A stretch of DNA of 64,000 nucleotides from Winogradskyella arenosi. Its GTDB lineage: Bacteria; Bacteroidota; Bacteroidia; Flavobacteriales; Flavobacteriaceae. Of the stretch, positions 9,187-19,208 are shown in pieces (positions within the stretch are counted from its first letter, which is position 1; every line of letters starts with the position of its first letter). The stretch spans positions 769,203-833,202 of the forward strand of contig NZ_QPJO01000001.1 of the NCBI RefSeq assembly GCF_003337305.1, read 5' to 3'. Below the pieces are notes generated by a model. It worked only from the letters and a program-made list of their open reading frames with translations, had not been told where the DNA came from and did no database searches. The translations under genes and the position numbers were made by a program.

Positions 9187-9193
9187 ATTTTTG
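9186..9193 (+). promoter_or_regulatory. TAnnTTTG -7 box for glyS
   Basis: TATTTTTG overlaps the end of the preceding terminator and ends 7 bases before the glyS ATG at 9201. A start of transcription at its normal distance would fall at or next to the start codon, so the mRNA may be leaderless. No clear -33 TTTG is seen. Confidence 0.45.
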
Positions 9194-9200
9194 CAGTATT

Positions 9201-10742
9201 ATGGCAAACGAAGATCAATTTAAAAAAGTAATCTCTCATGCAAAGGAGTATGGTTACGTGTTTCAGAGTAGTGAAATCTACGATGGACTTAGCGCAGTAT
9301 ACGATTATGCTCAGAATGGAGTAGAATTAAAGAAGAATATAAGAGACTATTGGTGGAAAGCCATGGTACAAATGCACGATAATATTGTGGGTATTGATGC
9401 CGCAATATTTATGCATCCTACCACGTGGAAAGCCTCTGGTCACGTTGATGCATTTAGTGATCCCCTAATTGATAACAAGGATTCTAAAAAGCGTTATAGA
9501 GCGGATGTTTTAGTAGAAGATTATTGTGCTAAAATTGAAGCTAAAATTGAAAAGGAAGTTAAAAAAGCTGAAAAGCGTTTTGGTGAAGCCTTTAATAAGG
9601 AAGAATTTCTTTCTACAAATGGCCGTGTGCTTGGGTACCAAGAAAAAATTGAAACCATCTTAAAACGTTTAGGGCAATCTTTAGAAAAAGAAGATTTAGC
9701 TGATGTTAAGGCTTTAATTGAAGAGTTGGGTATTGCTTGTCCTGTAGCAGGAAGTAAGAACTGGACCGACGTAAAGCAATTTAACCTTATGTTTGGGACT
9801 AAATTAGGAGCGTCTGCAGAATCTGCAATGGACTTATACTTAAGACCAGAAACGGCTCAAGGTATTTTTGTGAATTTCTTAAACGTTCAGAAAACTGGAC
9901 GTATGAAGATTCCTTTTGGGATTGCACAAACGGGAAAAGCTTTTAGAAATGAAATTGTTGCACGACAGTTTATTTTTAGAATGCGTGAATTTGAACAAAT
10001 GGAGATGCAATTTTTCATTAAGCCAGGTACGCAAAAAGAATGGTTTGACTATTGGAAAGAAACCCGATTAAAATGGCATAAATCACTTGGTTTAGGTGCG
10101 GATAATTACCGTTTCCACGATCATGAGAAATTAGCACACTACGCTGATGCGGCTACTGATATTGAATTTAAATTCCCATTTGGATTTAAAGAATTAGAAG
10201 GGATTCACTCACGTACTGATTTCGATTTAAAGCAACACGAAGAATTTTCGGGTAAAAAATTACAGTATTTTGACCATGAAGATAAAGAAAGCTACACGCC
10301 ATACGTTTTAGAAACCTCTATTGGTTTAGACCGTATGTTTTTAGCAGTATTCTCAAATGCTTTAGTTGAAGAAGAATTAGAGAACAATACCACAAGAACG
10401 GTTTTAAAATTACCAGCAGTTTTAGCACCAACAAAAGCCGCTATTTTACCATTGGTTAAAAAAGATGGTTTACCGGAGGTTGCTAAGAAGATTGTTGAAG
10501 ACTTAAAGTGGGATTTTAACGTCACTTATGACGAAAAAGATGCCGTTGGAAGACGTTACAGAAGACAAGATGCAAACGGAACACCATTTTGTATTACCGT
10601 AGATCACGATACTTTAGAAGATAATTCGGTAACGATTCGTCATAGAGATACGATGGAACAAAAACGTGTGAAGATTGAAGATTTAAAAGACATTATAAAA
10701 GCTGAGGTTGATGTAAAGCATTGGCTGATGAAAATGAATTAA
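9201..10742 (+). CDS. glyS: Glycyl-tRNA synthetase (single-chain, alpha2 type)
   Basis: Class II aminoacyl-tRNA synthetase of 513 residues that charges tRNA-Gly. Recognisable blocks are DYWWKAMV near the N-terminus, RPETAQGIFVNF, the motif-2 region GKAFRNEI and motif 3 in ETSIGLDRMFLAVF. The C-terminal anticodon-binding domain runs from about residue 415. The length and order match the eukaryote-like GlyRS found in Bacteroidota and not the alpha2beta2 GlyQ/GlyS form. It is transcribed alone, from a promoter box almost touching the ATG, and closed by the terminator at 10766-10799. Confidence 0.97.
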   Translation: MANEDQFKKVISHAKEYGYVFQSSEIYDGLSAVYDYAQNGVELKKNIRDYWWKAMVQMHDNIVGIDAAIFMHPTTWKASGHVDAFSDPLIDNKDSKKRYRADVLVEDYCAKIEAKIEKEVKKAEKRFGEAFNKEEFLSTNGRVLGYQEKIETILKRLGQSLEKEDLADVKALIEELGIACPVAGSKNWTDVKQFNLMFGTKLGASAESAMDLYLRPETAQGIFVNFLNVQKTGRMKIPFGIAQTGKAFRNEIVARQFIFRMREFEQMEMQFFIKPGTQKEWFDYWKETRLKWHKSLGLGADNYRFHDHEKLAHYADAATDIEFKFPFGFKELEGIHSRTDFDLKQHEEFSGKKLQYFDHEDKESYTPYVLETSIGLDRMFLAVFSNALVEEELENNTTRTVLKLPAVLAPTKAAILPLVKKDGLPEVAKKIVEDLKWDFNVTYDEKDAVGRRYRRQDANGTPFCITVDHDTLEDNSVTIRHRDTMEQKRVKIEDLKDIIKAEVDVKHWLMKMN

Positions 10743-10765
10743 AATTTATGTAGAGTCTTAAATAT

Positions 10766-10799
10766 AAAAAACGCCCAAGCTTTTAGTTTGGGCGTTTTT
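10766..10799. terminator. Bidirectional terminator between glyS and the broken OMP gene
   Basis: The stem AAAACGCCCAA/TTGGGCGTTTTT with A- and T-runs on both sides serves glyS on the plus strand and the pseudogene on the minus strand. Confidence 0.8.
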
Positions 10800-10817
10800 C
10801 GTTATAGGTTTTTTAGC

Positions 10818-11373
10818 TTAAAATCGGTAGCCTAAATTGAAGCCAAATTTGCCAACAATATTAGGATCGTCATAATCCGTATTAAAAAGATTGCGTCCAA
10901 TTCCATTTATAAGTTCAAATACAAATCCGCTTTTAGTCACCCACTTACCACCTAAACCAATACCTACGGCAAGATCGGTAACGGTTTTTTCTTCGGTATA
11001 AAAATAACCATCGTTGGGGGTGATCTCTTTCTCTCTTTCACTAGAATTTAACATGGCAAAACCTTCTACAAAAAAGCCAGCAGCATATTTTTTGCCAAAG
11101 AAAACCCTGTAATACGGAGCGACGTAATAATTAATAGAGGGCTGCATAAATTCCTTATCGTAAGGGACAAGGAAAGAAAATACCAACAGAAGATTCGTCA
11201 TTGAGATTACGCGCATAGCTCGCTTCTGCAGATCCTAAAAGTAATAGGATTCCATTGAGTTTTACCTCATTTTGTTTCTGATATAGCGGCGCTATACTGT
11301 CGGTTTTCTGCTATGCGTTTAACAAGGTAATGCTTCCAAAAATCCACAGGGCAAAAAGGATGGGTTTCATCAT
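10818..11373 (-). pseudogene. Broken outer-membrane beta-barrel protein gene (nonsense codon plus frameshift)
   Basis: The 3' part is an open frame of 132 codons ending GKFGFNLGYRF and containing YYVAPYYRVFFGKKYAAGFF, typical of small DUF3575-like flavobacterial outer-membrane proteins, but it has no proper N-terminus. Reading the minus strand from ATG at 11373 gives a signal peptide (MMKPILFALWIFGS, then ITLLNA), a TAG at 11311-11313 where Gln is expected, then NEVKLNGILLLLGSAEASY and NLNDESSVGI. The frame is then lost. Removing one T from the TTTT run at 11177-11180 restores SVGISFLVPYDKEF and joins the 3' part. Two separate lesions therefore break one gene. The family name is from memory; the reconstruction is read from the sequence. 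Confidence 0.8.
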
Positions 11374-11464
11374 TATAAAGACAAATTGGTTAACGTAGGT
11401 ACAGTGTCTAAGTTATAGATACAAAATGTGCGAAAAGGTTGCGTAAAAAAATAAGGTTTTAAAA

Positions 11465-12499
11465 TTATAAAATCTTTTTTGCTAAGTAAACCGCATCTTT
11501 TTTAATACCGCCTAGAGTCGCTGAACCTCTAGTGTGTAACCATGGTAGGCCAATAAAATAAAGTCCTTTAGTGGTGCTAATTCCTCTATGGTGTTTTGGG
11601 TAACCGTCTTTACAAAGTTCTATTCCTTTTATCCATTCAAAATTGGGTTTATAGCCTGTAGCCCAAATAATATTCTGAACATCGTTTAAATCTTTTGTCG
11701 TGGTTTTAATGGTGTTTCCATCTGTATCTAAGGTGTAGCCCACAACCTCTACATTCGTCCTGTTTATAATGGCCTTGATGTCTGTACCAATAATAGGTTG
11801 CTTGGCATCGCTAATCTTTTTTCCAATCCACGAGTTTTTACTAAAACTTAAAAAGCCTGTAACGGTAAACCACCACCAAAGGGTTTTCCCTAAAATTTCT
11901 TGTGGTAATGTTCTTATGGCTGTGCTTCCTGAGAAATATGTGGTTGCGTTGCTTTGCTTAGAAACTTCATCTAAAATTTGAAACCCACTGTCACCACCGC
12001 CTACAACTAAGGTAGGACCGTTTTGTAATTGCTCAGGATTTTTATAATAGTTGCTGTGTACTTGGTAAATTGAAGACGACAGGTTTTTGTGAAACTTTGG
12101 AGTAAACGGAATATGAAATGGCCCTGTGGCAACAATTACCTGTTTACAAAAAATGGCTTCTTTGTTGGTGCTGATCTTAAAACCATCTGCTGTTTTTTCT
12201 ATTCGTTCTGCTAAAGTGTTAAGCTGTACAGGGAACTCAAAGGTTTCGGCATAGTTTTTAAAATAGGCTGCAATTTCATATTTATCTGGGTAGTGCCCTT
12301 TTGGTGCCGGAAATGGCATCCCTATTAAATGATTAAACTCTGTAGGGGTAAATAGCGTTAAGGAGTCCCAACGTTTAAGCCAAGAAGCTCCAATTTCGTT
12401 TTCCTTATCTAAGATTAAAAAATCTTTCTTTTGCTGTTTAAGAAAATAAGCCATAGAGAGTCCTGCTTGGGCAGCTCCTATGATTACAAAGTCTTTCAT
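11465..12499 (-). CDS. Flavin-dependent monooxygenase (CzcO/FMO-like NAD(P)/FAD oxidoreductase)
   Basis: 344 residues. The FAD-binding Rossmann motif at the N-terminus is a variant, IIGAAQAGLS, in place of GxGxxG. The second nucleotide motif VVGGGDSGFQ (about 166-175) binds NADPH, and the ATG-like IWATGYKPNF near residue 280 is typical of FMO-like enzymes. Homologues are annotated as flavoprotein monooxygenase or trk-type oxidoreductase; the substrate cannot be told. It is cytoplasmic and a single gene, with 91 bases to the broken OMP gene. Confidence 0.85.
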   Translation of the reverse strand: MKDFVIIGAAQAGLSMAYFLKQQKKDFLILDKENEIGASWLKRWDSLTLFTPTEFNHLIGMPFPAPKGHYPDKYEIAAYFKNYAETFEFPVQLNTLAERIEKTADGFKISTNKEAIFCKQVIVATGPFHIPFTPKFHKNLSSSIYQVHSNYYKNPEQLQNGPTLVVGGGDSGFQILDEVSKQSNATTYFSGSTAIRTLPQEILGKTLWWWFTVTGFLSFSKNSWIGKKISDAKQPIIGTDIKAIINRTNVEVVGYTLDTDGNTIKTTTKDLNDVQNIIWATGYKPNFEWIKGIELCKDGYPKHHRGISTTKGLYFIGLPWLHTRGSATLGGIKKDAVYLAKKIL

Positions 12500-12585
12500 T
12501 AATTGTATTGTGTTAGTCTTTGCACAGTATACCGTTTTTATAGGTTTTATACAAATTACCGCACCATATAAATTGGAGCTTTAGT

Positions 12586-15500
12586 CTAAAAATAGGCTTT
12601 CAGTTGTATGGTCCCCGTGTGGATGGTTTTTGCCGTTTCAGACTTTCTTCCGAAGTAATTTAGGTTAAGGTCTAAATATTTGGTTAGTTTTTTCTGTGCC
12701 AGTAGACTCCAAGTGAGGTTTTTACCTTGTTGAAGACCTTCGAGCATTTGGTAGGCTACAGGAGAATTAGAATTGCCTTCAAAGTCGTTTTCAAATAAAT
12801 TAAATTCGCCTGTTAATGCTATTTTCTGAGCTTTATTATATGTGAATGAAAAACCGTAGTTGTTTTGGGCTAAGGTTTCAAAACTGGCCATGACGTTAGT
12901 TTTAGAAGTGTATTGGTAAAACACATCAAACTGAGCATTTTCATCAAACAGATAACTCAATTTAGGTTTCATAAAATACTGGTCAATGCTGTAATTCTGA
13001 CTCGTAAAATTATCATTGTTACTCTCTTCATTTCCTATACTTGCTAATATCGTCGTTAACCAGTTGGCATGTAATTTATGGTTAAAATTAAGCTGATGAC
13101 TGTTAGTTTTATTCTGTTGCGTCCCTGTAGATAATAAATTACGACTCTTATTACTTAGATAGGTGTACGAGGTGGTAAAGTGTTGCTTACCGCGATTAAA
13201 AAATAAGATGTTTTTAAGGCTGTAGTTTAAGGATACAAAATCTTCAGTGGCGATATCTTTTTCTAAAGCTTGAAAGGGGTTAAGGTTAAAACCATTATCT
13301 GATTTAAACTTTTCACTATTCACTAAAAATGAGGCCTGGTTGTAAAAATGCGACCAAAATAGTTGTGTTTTATTTTCTGAAGTACTCCATTTTTGTGGAT
13401 TAATGGTTAAGGTTTGTCCGAACTTATTTTGATGGGTTTGCAAGTAAATTTGATTAGGGAGAAGCACTCTTATATAACTGCCTTGGTCTGAAAACTGTGC
13501 AATTTCGAATTCATCTAATTCTTGTATGCCATTGGCATTATAATCAATCCAAGTGTAGGCACCTTGCCCGGCTTCGACCTCTACATAGGTGAAATCTTGT
13601 TGTGGCGAGGTACCGGAGTTAATTTCAAAATTGCTATTCCAAATAACGAGGTTTTTAAATAATTTTTGATTCAAGATAAAGCGGCCATTCAAACTTTGCT
13701 CATCATCAGTACTCGCTTCTTTAGATTTTAAAGTTCTGTAATTTAAAAAAAGTTGTAGGCTTGTATTTTTATTTTGAATCAGTCGTGACTTTAAATAGTA
13801 GGTGTTAGAGTTGCTCACGTTTTTAAGCTCATTAGACCGTAAACTATCATTGAAACGTTTTATATAGCCAATTTCTGCATACACATCGGTGCTGTCACCA
13901 ATACCGACGAAAGCTTCATAGGCTTTAAATTTCTGACTTAAGGCTGTTAAAGAATCGGTTTGTAGGTCGCGTTGCTCATTATCTTCAGTAGAGAATTTTA
14001 TGCCCGCCCATTTCTTATTTTTTTGATAAGCCAACCGATTAAAAGACCGCAAAAAAGTAGAACCATTTAATGTGCTTTCACTTTTTAGGGCACTAGAGCT
14101 AGAGTAAAAGTGAAAACCTCCAAGCTGTAAATTTGTTGTCAGATTGTGTCTATTACCTTTAAAATTTTCCGCGTAATTTAAATGTTCATACGTGTAGTTG
14201 GCGCTTCCTTTTTTTAGATGCGAGAGCTGTAAGCCTGTGCTAAATAACAACTGGTCACCTTCCGGTATAGTATAGCTGGTGCTGGTCTCAGACTCCTCTA
14301 AATTCCAATCGCGAGTAAATTCCGCACGGTACAAACGCTCAATGGTATTAAAGTTTTTTTGAAGATAATCGGTATCTATGCTTGCCGATAGATTCCAAAG
14401 CGAATCGGTCTGGATAAGGTATTGCTGAAGCGTAAATTTAGCCGCATAACCATCATTGTCATTATCATCTAAGTTTGAAAATAAGTTCTCGTCTTTCTTG
14501 CTTCCGGCAACTTCAAAAAAGAGTTTTGTTTTATCACTGGGCGTGTAAGTTCCGTTTACGGTGGCAATTTGAAGGCGTTCTGGAGCTATGAGTTGGGTAA
14601 TAGGTTCGTAATCTCCTTGCGGCACGCCAGCTATAGGAGCCACATATTCGTAAATATTATTAATAGCATTAGAATTGGTTAAAACATAATTGCCTTCATT
14701 GGGCCCCACATAAGTAAAGGTAAGGCTGTATAATTCGTCTTCAGAATTATTGGAGTAGACGTAGTATTCTTCGGTCCCTATGGTTTCTTTTCGGTATAAA
14801 ATGCGGTTTTCAGAATAGCTGGTCAACGTTGCCGATGGTGCAGACATTAAATCTAGATTGTCTCCTGCATTGGCCAAGATTTCCGTTTGTTCTGTAGAGA
14901 GATTCTGTTGCAAGGGTTGGTTTTTTGCATCGCTTTCAGAATACACAGCAACATTAAGTTGTAAATTATCGGTTTTAAACTGGGCACCACCAAAGACCGT
15001 AAACCTAGAATAGTTACGCTCGCTAAATTGGTAATCTACGGTAATTCGCATTTCGGAGGTGATGGGGTAGGTGGCATTAAAGATAATTTCACCGGCGTTG
15101 TAGTCAATAATGTAATCTTTGTTTTCTCCGCGTTCTAAGGGGACCCCATTAACATAAACGGTTTCACTACCCGATACCACAAAGACATACAATTCATTAT
15201 TAGAACCCGTTAATTTGTATGGGCCTTGGTTGCCTTCTTCAGCCGTAAATTGTGTGGTTGTAAACTGCCCTCTAACTAAAGCGCCTGAGGCAAAAACCGA
15301 AGTTTTTTCACTAAGATTGGCATGGACCAATAAGCCTTGGACTCGCTTAGAAAAATCAGCAAAATAACTGTTGTTGTTTTCTAAGTCAATATCTCCTGCT
15401 CTAATGTTCCAATCTTCAGAAAATAATTCAATAAAAACCTGGTCAAATTCATCTAAACGCTGTGAATATCCACTTTCTTGCAGCGGAATATCTGAGTCTT

Positions 15501-16029
15501 GGATGGATGCTCTTAGCGATACTTTATCACTTAATTTACCTGAAATTTGTAGATCGAGTTCACTATTTAAAACTGAATTCTGATTGTTTCCTATGGTAAT
15601 TCCTCTAGAAATACTTCCCGAAGTGGTCAGGCCATCAAAAGGAGTAAAGCTATTTTTAGAGGTTGTACGCTTTAAACTGTAGAGTTGTCCGTAATTAGAA
15701 GAGCGGTCTATAACCACATCATCATCGAGCTGCTTATAAACTTTGGTTAAAAATTCTGGATAGCGTAAATACGCAATGCTAATGCTATCCATAGTTATTG
15801 GACGCTTAAATTGCAACCATGCTTGGGCGTAATTTACCGTGTACAAGCTAGGATCTATAAGTACGTTGTCAAGACTAAGGACTTTAAATTGGGTTGGGTT
15901 TATACTGACAGAATCTATTTGAATAGAATCGCTAACCGCCACTTTTTTTTGTCTATAATTAGATGCCGCTTCTTGAGAACTCCCCAAGGCGGTACATAAA
16001 AAACATAGAAAACAAAGTACAAACCTCAT
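12586..16029 (-). CDS. Large outer-membrane protein with SprA-like N-terminal region
   Basis: 1147 residues with a signal peptide (MRFVLCFLCFLCTALGSSQ) and a mostly beta-strand body with alternating aromatic/hydrophobic residues, ending in a terminal strand TIQLKAYF as in outer-membrane barrels. The segment SGSISRGITIGNNQNSVLN (from about residue 136) and the following LDLQISGKLSDKVSLRA and QRLDEFDQVFIELF resemble, from memory, repeated blocks of SprA, the type IX secretion translocon barrel. This protein is about half the length of SprA, so it is a paralogue and not SprA itself. No partner gene is adjacent. Its function is unknown, perhaps transport or assembly across the outer membrane. Confidence 0.7.
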   Translation of the reverse strand: MRFVLCFLCFLCTALGSSQEAASNYRQKKVAVSDSIQIDSVSINPTQFKVLSLDNVLIDPSLYTVNYAQAWLQFKRPITMDSISIAYLRYPEFLTKVYKQLDDDVVIDRSSNYGQLYSLKRTTSKNSFTPFDGLTTSGSISRGITIGNNQNSVLNSELDLQISGKLSDKVSLRASIQDSDIPLQESGYSQRLDEFDQVFIELFSEDWNIRAGDIDLENNNSYFADFSKRVQGLLVHANLSEKTSVFASGALVRGQFTTTQFTAEEGNQGPYKLTGSNNELYVFVVSGSETVYVNGVPLERGENKDYIIDYNAGEIIFNATYPITSEMRITVDYQFSERNYSRFTVFGGAQFKTDNLQLNVAVYSESDAKNQPLQQNLSTEQTEILANAGDNLDLMSAPSATLTSYSENRILYRKETIGTEEYYVYSNNSEDELYSLTFTYVGPNEGNYVLTNSNAINNIYEYVAPIAGVPQGDYEPITQLIAPERLQIATVNGTYTPSDKTKLFFEVAGSKKDENLFSNLDDNDNDGYAAKFTLQQYLIQTDSLWNLSASIDTDYLQKNFNTIERLYRAEFTRDWNLEESETSTSYTIPEGDQLLFSTGLQLSHLKKGSANYTYEHLNYAENFKGNRHNLTTNLQLGGFHFYSSSSALKSESTLNGSTFLRSFNRLAYQKNKKWAGIKFSTEDNEQRDLQTDSLTALSQKFKAYEAFVGIGDSTDVYAEIGYIKRFNDSLRSNELKNVSNSNTYYLKSRLIQNKNTSLQLFLNYRTLKSKEASTDDEQSLNGRFILNQKLFKNLVIWNSNFEINSGTSPQQDFTYVEVEAGQGAYTWIDYNANGIQELDEFEIAQFSDQGSYIRVLLPNQIYLQTHQNKFGQTLTINPQKWSTSENKTQLFWSHFYNQASFLVNSEKFKSDNGFNLNPFQALEKDIATEDFVSLNYSLKNILFFNRGKQHFTTSYTYLSNKSRNLLSTGTQQNKTNSHQLNFNHKLHANWLTTILASIGNEESNNDNFTSQNYSIDQYFMKPKLSYLFDENAQFDVFYQYTSKTNVMASFETLAQNNYGFSFTYNKAQKIALTGEFNLFENDFEGNSNSPVAYQMLEGLQQGKNLTWSLLAQKKLTKYLDLNLNYFGRKSETAKTIHTGTIQLKAYF

Positions 16030-16174
16030 GTGGAATAATAACTGTTGAAAGCTAAAAATATTTTATCGTTAAATGCAGTATAAAATTATAGGGTAAAAGT
16101 ACAGTATTATTTAATTTAGCAATTCATTGAAATTAGAACAAAAAAGAGCGTCGCTTAAAGCGAAAAATAGGTGT

Positions 16175-16936
16175 ATGAAAATAGTTTCTTATAATGTTAA
16201 CGGTATTAGAGCCGCCATAAATAAAGGATTTATAGAATGGTTAAAAGCCACAGATCCAGATGTTATATGTCTTCAAGAAATTAAAGCTATGGAAGAGCAG
16301 CTTGATTTAAGCTTGTTTACAGATGCAGGATATAACTTTAATTATTGGTTTAGCGCTCAGAAAAAAGGTTACAGTGGTGTGGCCGTATTGTGTAAAAAAG
16401 AACCTAAGCATATAGAATTCGGAACCGGAATAGAATCGATGGATTTTGAAGGTCGAAACATTAGAGTAGACTATGATGAAGTTTCTATAATGAGTATGTA
16501 TTTGCCTTCAGGAACGAATGATGCAAGATTGTCTCATAAGTTTGAATACATGGACCTTATTCAGAAATATCTTATAGAATTGCAGAAAGACAAACCTAAT
16601 TTAGTGGTTTGTGGTGATTATAATATTTGTCATGAAGAAATTGATATTCACAACCCAAAAATGAAAGGAGTTTCAGGGTTTTTACCTGAAGAGCGCGAAT
16701 GGTTGGGCGATTTTATTGACAGTGGATTTATAGATAGTTTTCGATTCTTACACCCAGAGCGTCAAGAATATTCATGGTGGAGTTATAGAGCCAATTCTAG
16801 AGCAAATAATAAAGGTTGGCGTTTAGATTATGCCATGGTGAGCAGCCCATTAAAAGAAAAAATAAAACGTAGCGTTATATTAACAGAAGCGGTTCATAGT
16901 GACCATTGTCCTATTTTACTAGAACTCGATTTTTAA
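16175..16936 (+). CDS. xth: Exodeoxyribonuclease III
   Basis: AP endonuclease/3'-5' exonuclease of 253 residues in base-excision repair. It has the N-terminal MKIVSYNVNGIRAA, the catalytic Glu in CLQEIKA, the GDYNICHEEID block and the C-terminal SDHCPILLELDF, all diagnostic of the ExoIII family. The ATG at 16175 is preferred over the TTG 48 bases upstream because the family begins exactly at MKIVSYN. The 47 bases to the OmpA gene allow co-transcription. Confidence 0.95.
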   Translation: MKIVSYNVNGIRAAINKGFIEWLKATDPDVICLQEIKAMEEQLDLSLFTDAGYNFNYWFSAQKKGYSGVAVLCKKEPKHIEFGTGIESMDFEGRNIRVDYDEVSIMSMYLPSGTNDARLSHKFEYMDLIQKYLIELQKDKPNLVVCGDYNICHEEIDIHNPKMKGVSGFLPEEREWLGDFIDSGFIDSFRFLHPERQEYSWWSYRANSRANNKGWRLDYAMVSSPLKEKIKRSVILTEAVHSDHCPILLELDF

Positions 16937-16983
16937 GCAAGTCCCCAAATTAAATATAGATTAAAATAAACCTAACAGAACAA

Positions 16984-17946
16984 ATGATGATTAAAAAACT
17001 TTCAATATTAGCCGTAGGCCTTACCTTATGTACGTCTTGTGTTTCAAAGAAAATATACACGGAATTAGAAGATAAATATGCCGATTTAAAGCAAGAAAAT
17101 AGGGGGCTTTCGGATGAATTAGAAACCTTATCTAGTGACAAAACCCAATTGACCAATGATCTTAATGATTTACAACAAGCCTATGATAAAGCGGTTGCAG
17201 AACGCGATAAATTACAAGCAGATTATGCAGCGGCCCAATCTAATTTAGAAACGTTAAGAGCGTCGTATAAGGCATTAGAAGAAAATAGTTCTGCCTCTAT
17301 TGCAAAAAATGCACAGAAAAACAGAGAGCTTTTGGCACAATTAGAAGCCAAAGAACAAGCTTTAGCGGCCGAAAATGAACGTTTAAAAACCTTAAAGCAA
17401 GAGTTAGAGAATCGTTCTCAGCGTGTGGCAGAATTAGAAAATGTTATTGCGAGCAAAGATGCTGCGATGAACAAATTAAAAGACGCCATTTCTAAAGCCT
17501 TAACTAATTTTGAAGGGAAAGGACTTACCGTAGAACAACGCGATGGAAAGGTGTACATTTCTATGGAAAATAAATTATTGTTTCAATCTGGAAGTTGGTA
17601 CGTCGGAGCACAAGGAAAACAAGCCGTTAGACAATTAGGAAGTGTGTTAGCGGAGAACCCTGAAATCTCTGTGCTTATTGAAGGTCATACCGATAATGTT
17701 CCTTATAAAGGGAATGCGCAATTAAGCGGTAACTGGGATTTATCTGCAAAACGTGCTACGGCCATTGTAACTATTTTGAGAGAAAATGAGGCTATTAACC
17801 CTGAAAATCTAACGGCAGCAGGTCGTGGAGAATTTGCACCTATTGCTAGTAATGAGACTTCAGAAGGTAGAGCTAAGAACAGACGTATTGAGGTGATTTT
17901 AACACCGAAATTAGATGAGATTTCTAAGTTACTCAATGATATTTAA
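16984..17946 (+). CDS. OmpA-family peptidoglycan-binding lipoprotein
   Basis: 320 residues. The signal with lipobox near LCTSC (Cys20) is followed by an Ala/Glu/Leu-rich coiled coil (about 25-165) and a C-terminal OmpA-like domain. Peptidoglycan-binding signatures are IEGHTDNVPYKG, NWDLSAKRA and GRGEFAPIASNETSEGR followed by AKNRRIEV. It tethers the outer membrane to the cell wall. ATG codons at 16984 and 16987 are equivalent. Confidence 0.92.
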   Translation: MMIKKLSILAVGLTLCTSCVSKKIYTELEDKYADLKQENRGLSDELETLSSDKTQLTNDLNDLQQAYDKAVAERDKLQADYAAAQSNLETLRASYKALEENSSASIAKNAQKNRELLAQLEAKEQALAAENERLKTLKQELENRSQRVAELENVIASKDAAMNKLKDAISKALTNFEGKGLTVEQRDGKVYISMENKLLFQSGSWYVGAQGKQAVRQLGSVLAENPEISVLIEGHTDNVPYKGNAQLSGNWDLSAKRATAIVTILRENEAINPENLTAAGRGEFAPIASNETSEGRAKNRRIEVILTPKLDEISKLLNDI

Positions 17947-18037
17947 AAGAATTAAATGCAGGTGCGTTTTTTCTAACATAAAAAGCTTATTTTTATAGAA
18001 GAAGCTTTGTAAGTAAAGTTCGTGCATTTTAGAAAGT

Positions 18038-18078
18038 TAGACTTCATTGATTATAAAATTAATGAAGTCTATTTTTTT
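18038..18078 (+). terminator. Rho-independent terminator
   Basis: The stem TAGACTTCATT/AATGAAGTCTA is followed by seven T residues, about 90 bases after the OmpA gene. Confidence 0.8.
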
Positions 18079-18161
18079 ATAAGGTTTTACGGTTCTTATC
18101 GTCGAAGTCCTTAACCACTAAGTTTAATTAAAATAATCGTCCTGTTGCATCAGGATCTACT

Positions 18162-19199
18162 ATGAAATATACCACCTTACCACATACCGATATTAAAGTG
18201 AGTAAAATTTGCTTGGGTACCATGACCTGGGGAAATCAAAACACGCAAAATGAAGGCTTCGCTCAAATGGATTTAGCCCTAGATAAAGGCGTTAATTTCT
18301 TTGATTGTGCAGAGTTGTATCCAGTTCCAGCAGAAGCAAAAACCTATGCAAAAACCGAACGAATTATAGGAAATTGGTTTCAAAAAACAGGACAGCGCGA
18401 CCAAGTAGTGTTAGCGACTAAAATTGCCGGAACCGGTGATTATACGGCGCATATTAGAACCAATGGTTTTAGTAAAGAAGCTTTAAATGAAGCCGTAGAT
18501 AACAGTTTAAAGCGATTAAAAACAGACTATATAGATTTATACCAATTGCATTGGCCAGAACGCCAAACTAATACTTTTGGGACACGAGATTATACCCCTA
18601 ATGACAACGATTCATGGGAGGATAATTTTAATGAAATTCTTCAACATTTAGATGCCATCATAAAGTCTGGAAAAATTAGGCAAGTTGGGATTTCTAATGA
18701 GAAAGCTTGGGGAACCATGCGTTATTTAGAAGAATCTAAGCGTCATCATTTGCCACGGATGATCACCATTCAGAATGCTTATTCTTTAATCAATAGAGTC
18801 TTTGAAGGTGATATGGCTGAGGTTGCACACCGTGAAAATATTGGGCTCTTGGCCTATTCTCCAATGGCTTTCGGGGTATTATCTGGAAAATACATAAAAG
18901 GGACGGCTGCGGCAAATGCGCGCTTAAATTTATTCCCTCGATTTTCACGTTACAATAGTACTCAGGCTACAGAGGCGACAAAGCGCTATTTGAAGATTGC
19001 AGAAGACCACAATATGTCCTTAGCACAAATGGCTTTAGCTTTTGTAAATGAAAGACCCTTTGTAACGAGTAATATTATAGGAGCAACTAATTTAGATCAG
19101 TTGACAGAAAATATAGAGAGTATAGATATCAACTTATCTCAAGAGCTTATGGAAGCGATTAATGCGGTACATGCTGAAATTCCTAATCCGGCGCCTTAA
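18162..19199 (+). CDS. Aldo/keto reductase, Tas-like
   Basis: 345-residue (alpha/beta)8 NADPH-dependent reductase. The tetrad is visible as the Asp/Tyr of NFFDCAELYPVP, the Lys of LATKIAG and the His of YQLHWPERQTN. The sequence runs parallel to E. coli Tas over its whole length (GTMTWGNQNT, YPVPAEAKTY, ITIQNAYSLINR, AYSPMAFGVLSGKY, PAP at the C-terminus). Tas suppresses a tyrosine auxotrophy under starvation; its physiological substrate is unsettled. It is a single gene between terminators. Confidence 0.92.
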   Translation: MKYTTLPHTDIKVSKICLGTMTWGNQNTQNEGFAQMDLALDKGVNFFDCAELYPVPAEAKTYAKTERIIGNWFQKTGQRDQVVLATKIAGTGDYTAHIRTNGFSKEALNEAVDNSLKRLKTDYIDLYQLHWPERQTNTFGTRDYTPNDNDSWEDNFNEILQHLDAIIKSGKIRQVGISNEKAWGTMRYLEESKRHHLPRMITIQNAYSLINRVFEGDMAEVAHRENIGLLAYSPMAFGVLSGKYIKGTAAANARLNLFPRFSRYNSTQATEATKRYLKIAEDHNMSLAQMALAFVNERPFVTSNIIGATNLDQLTENIESIDINLSQELMEAINAVHAEIPNPAP

Positions 19200-19208
19200 T
19201 AGTAAGGT

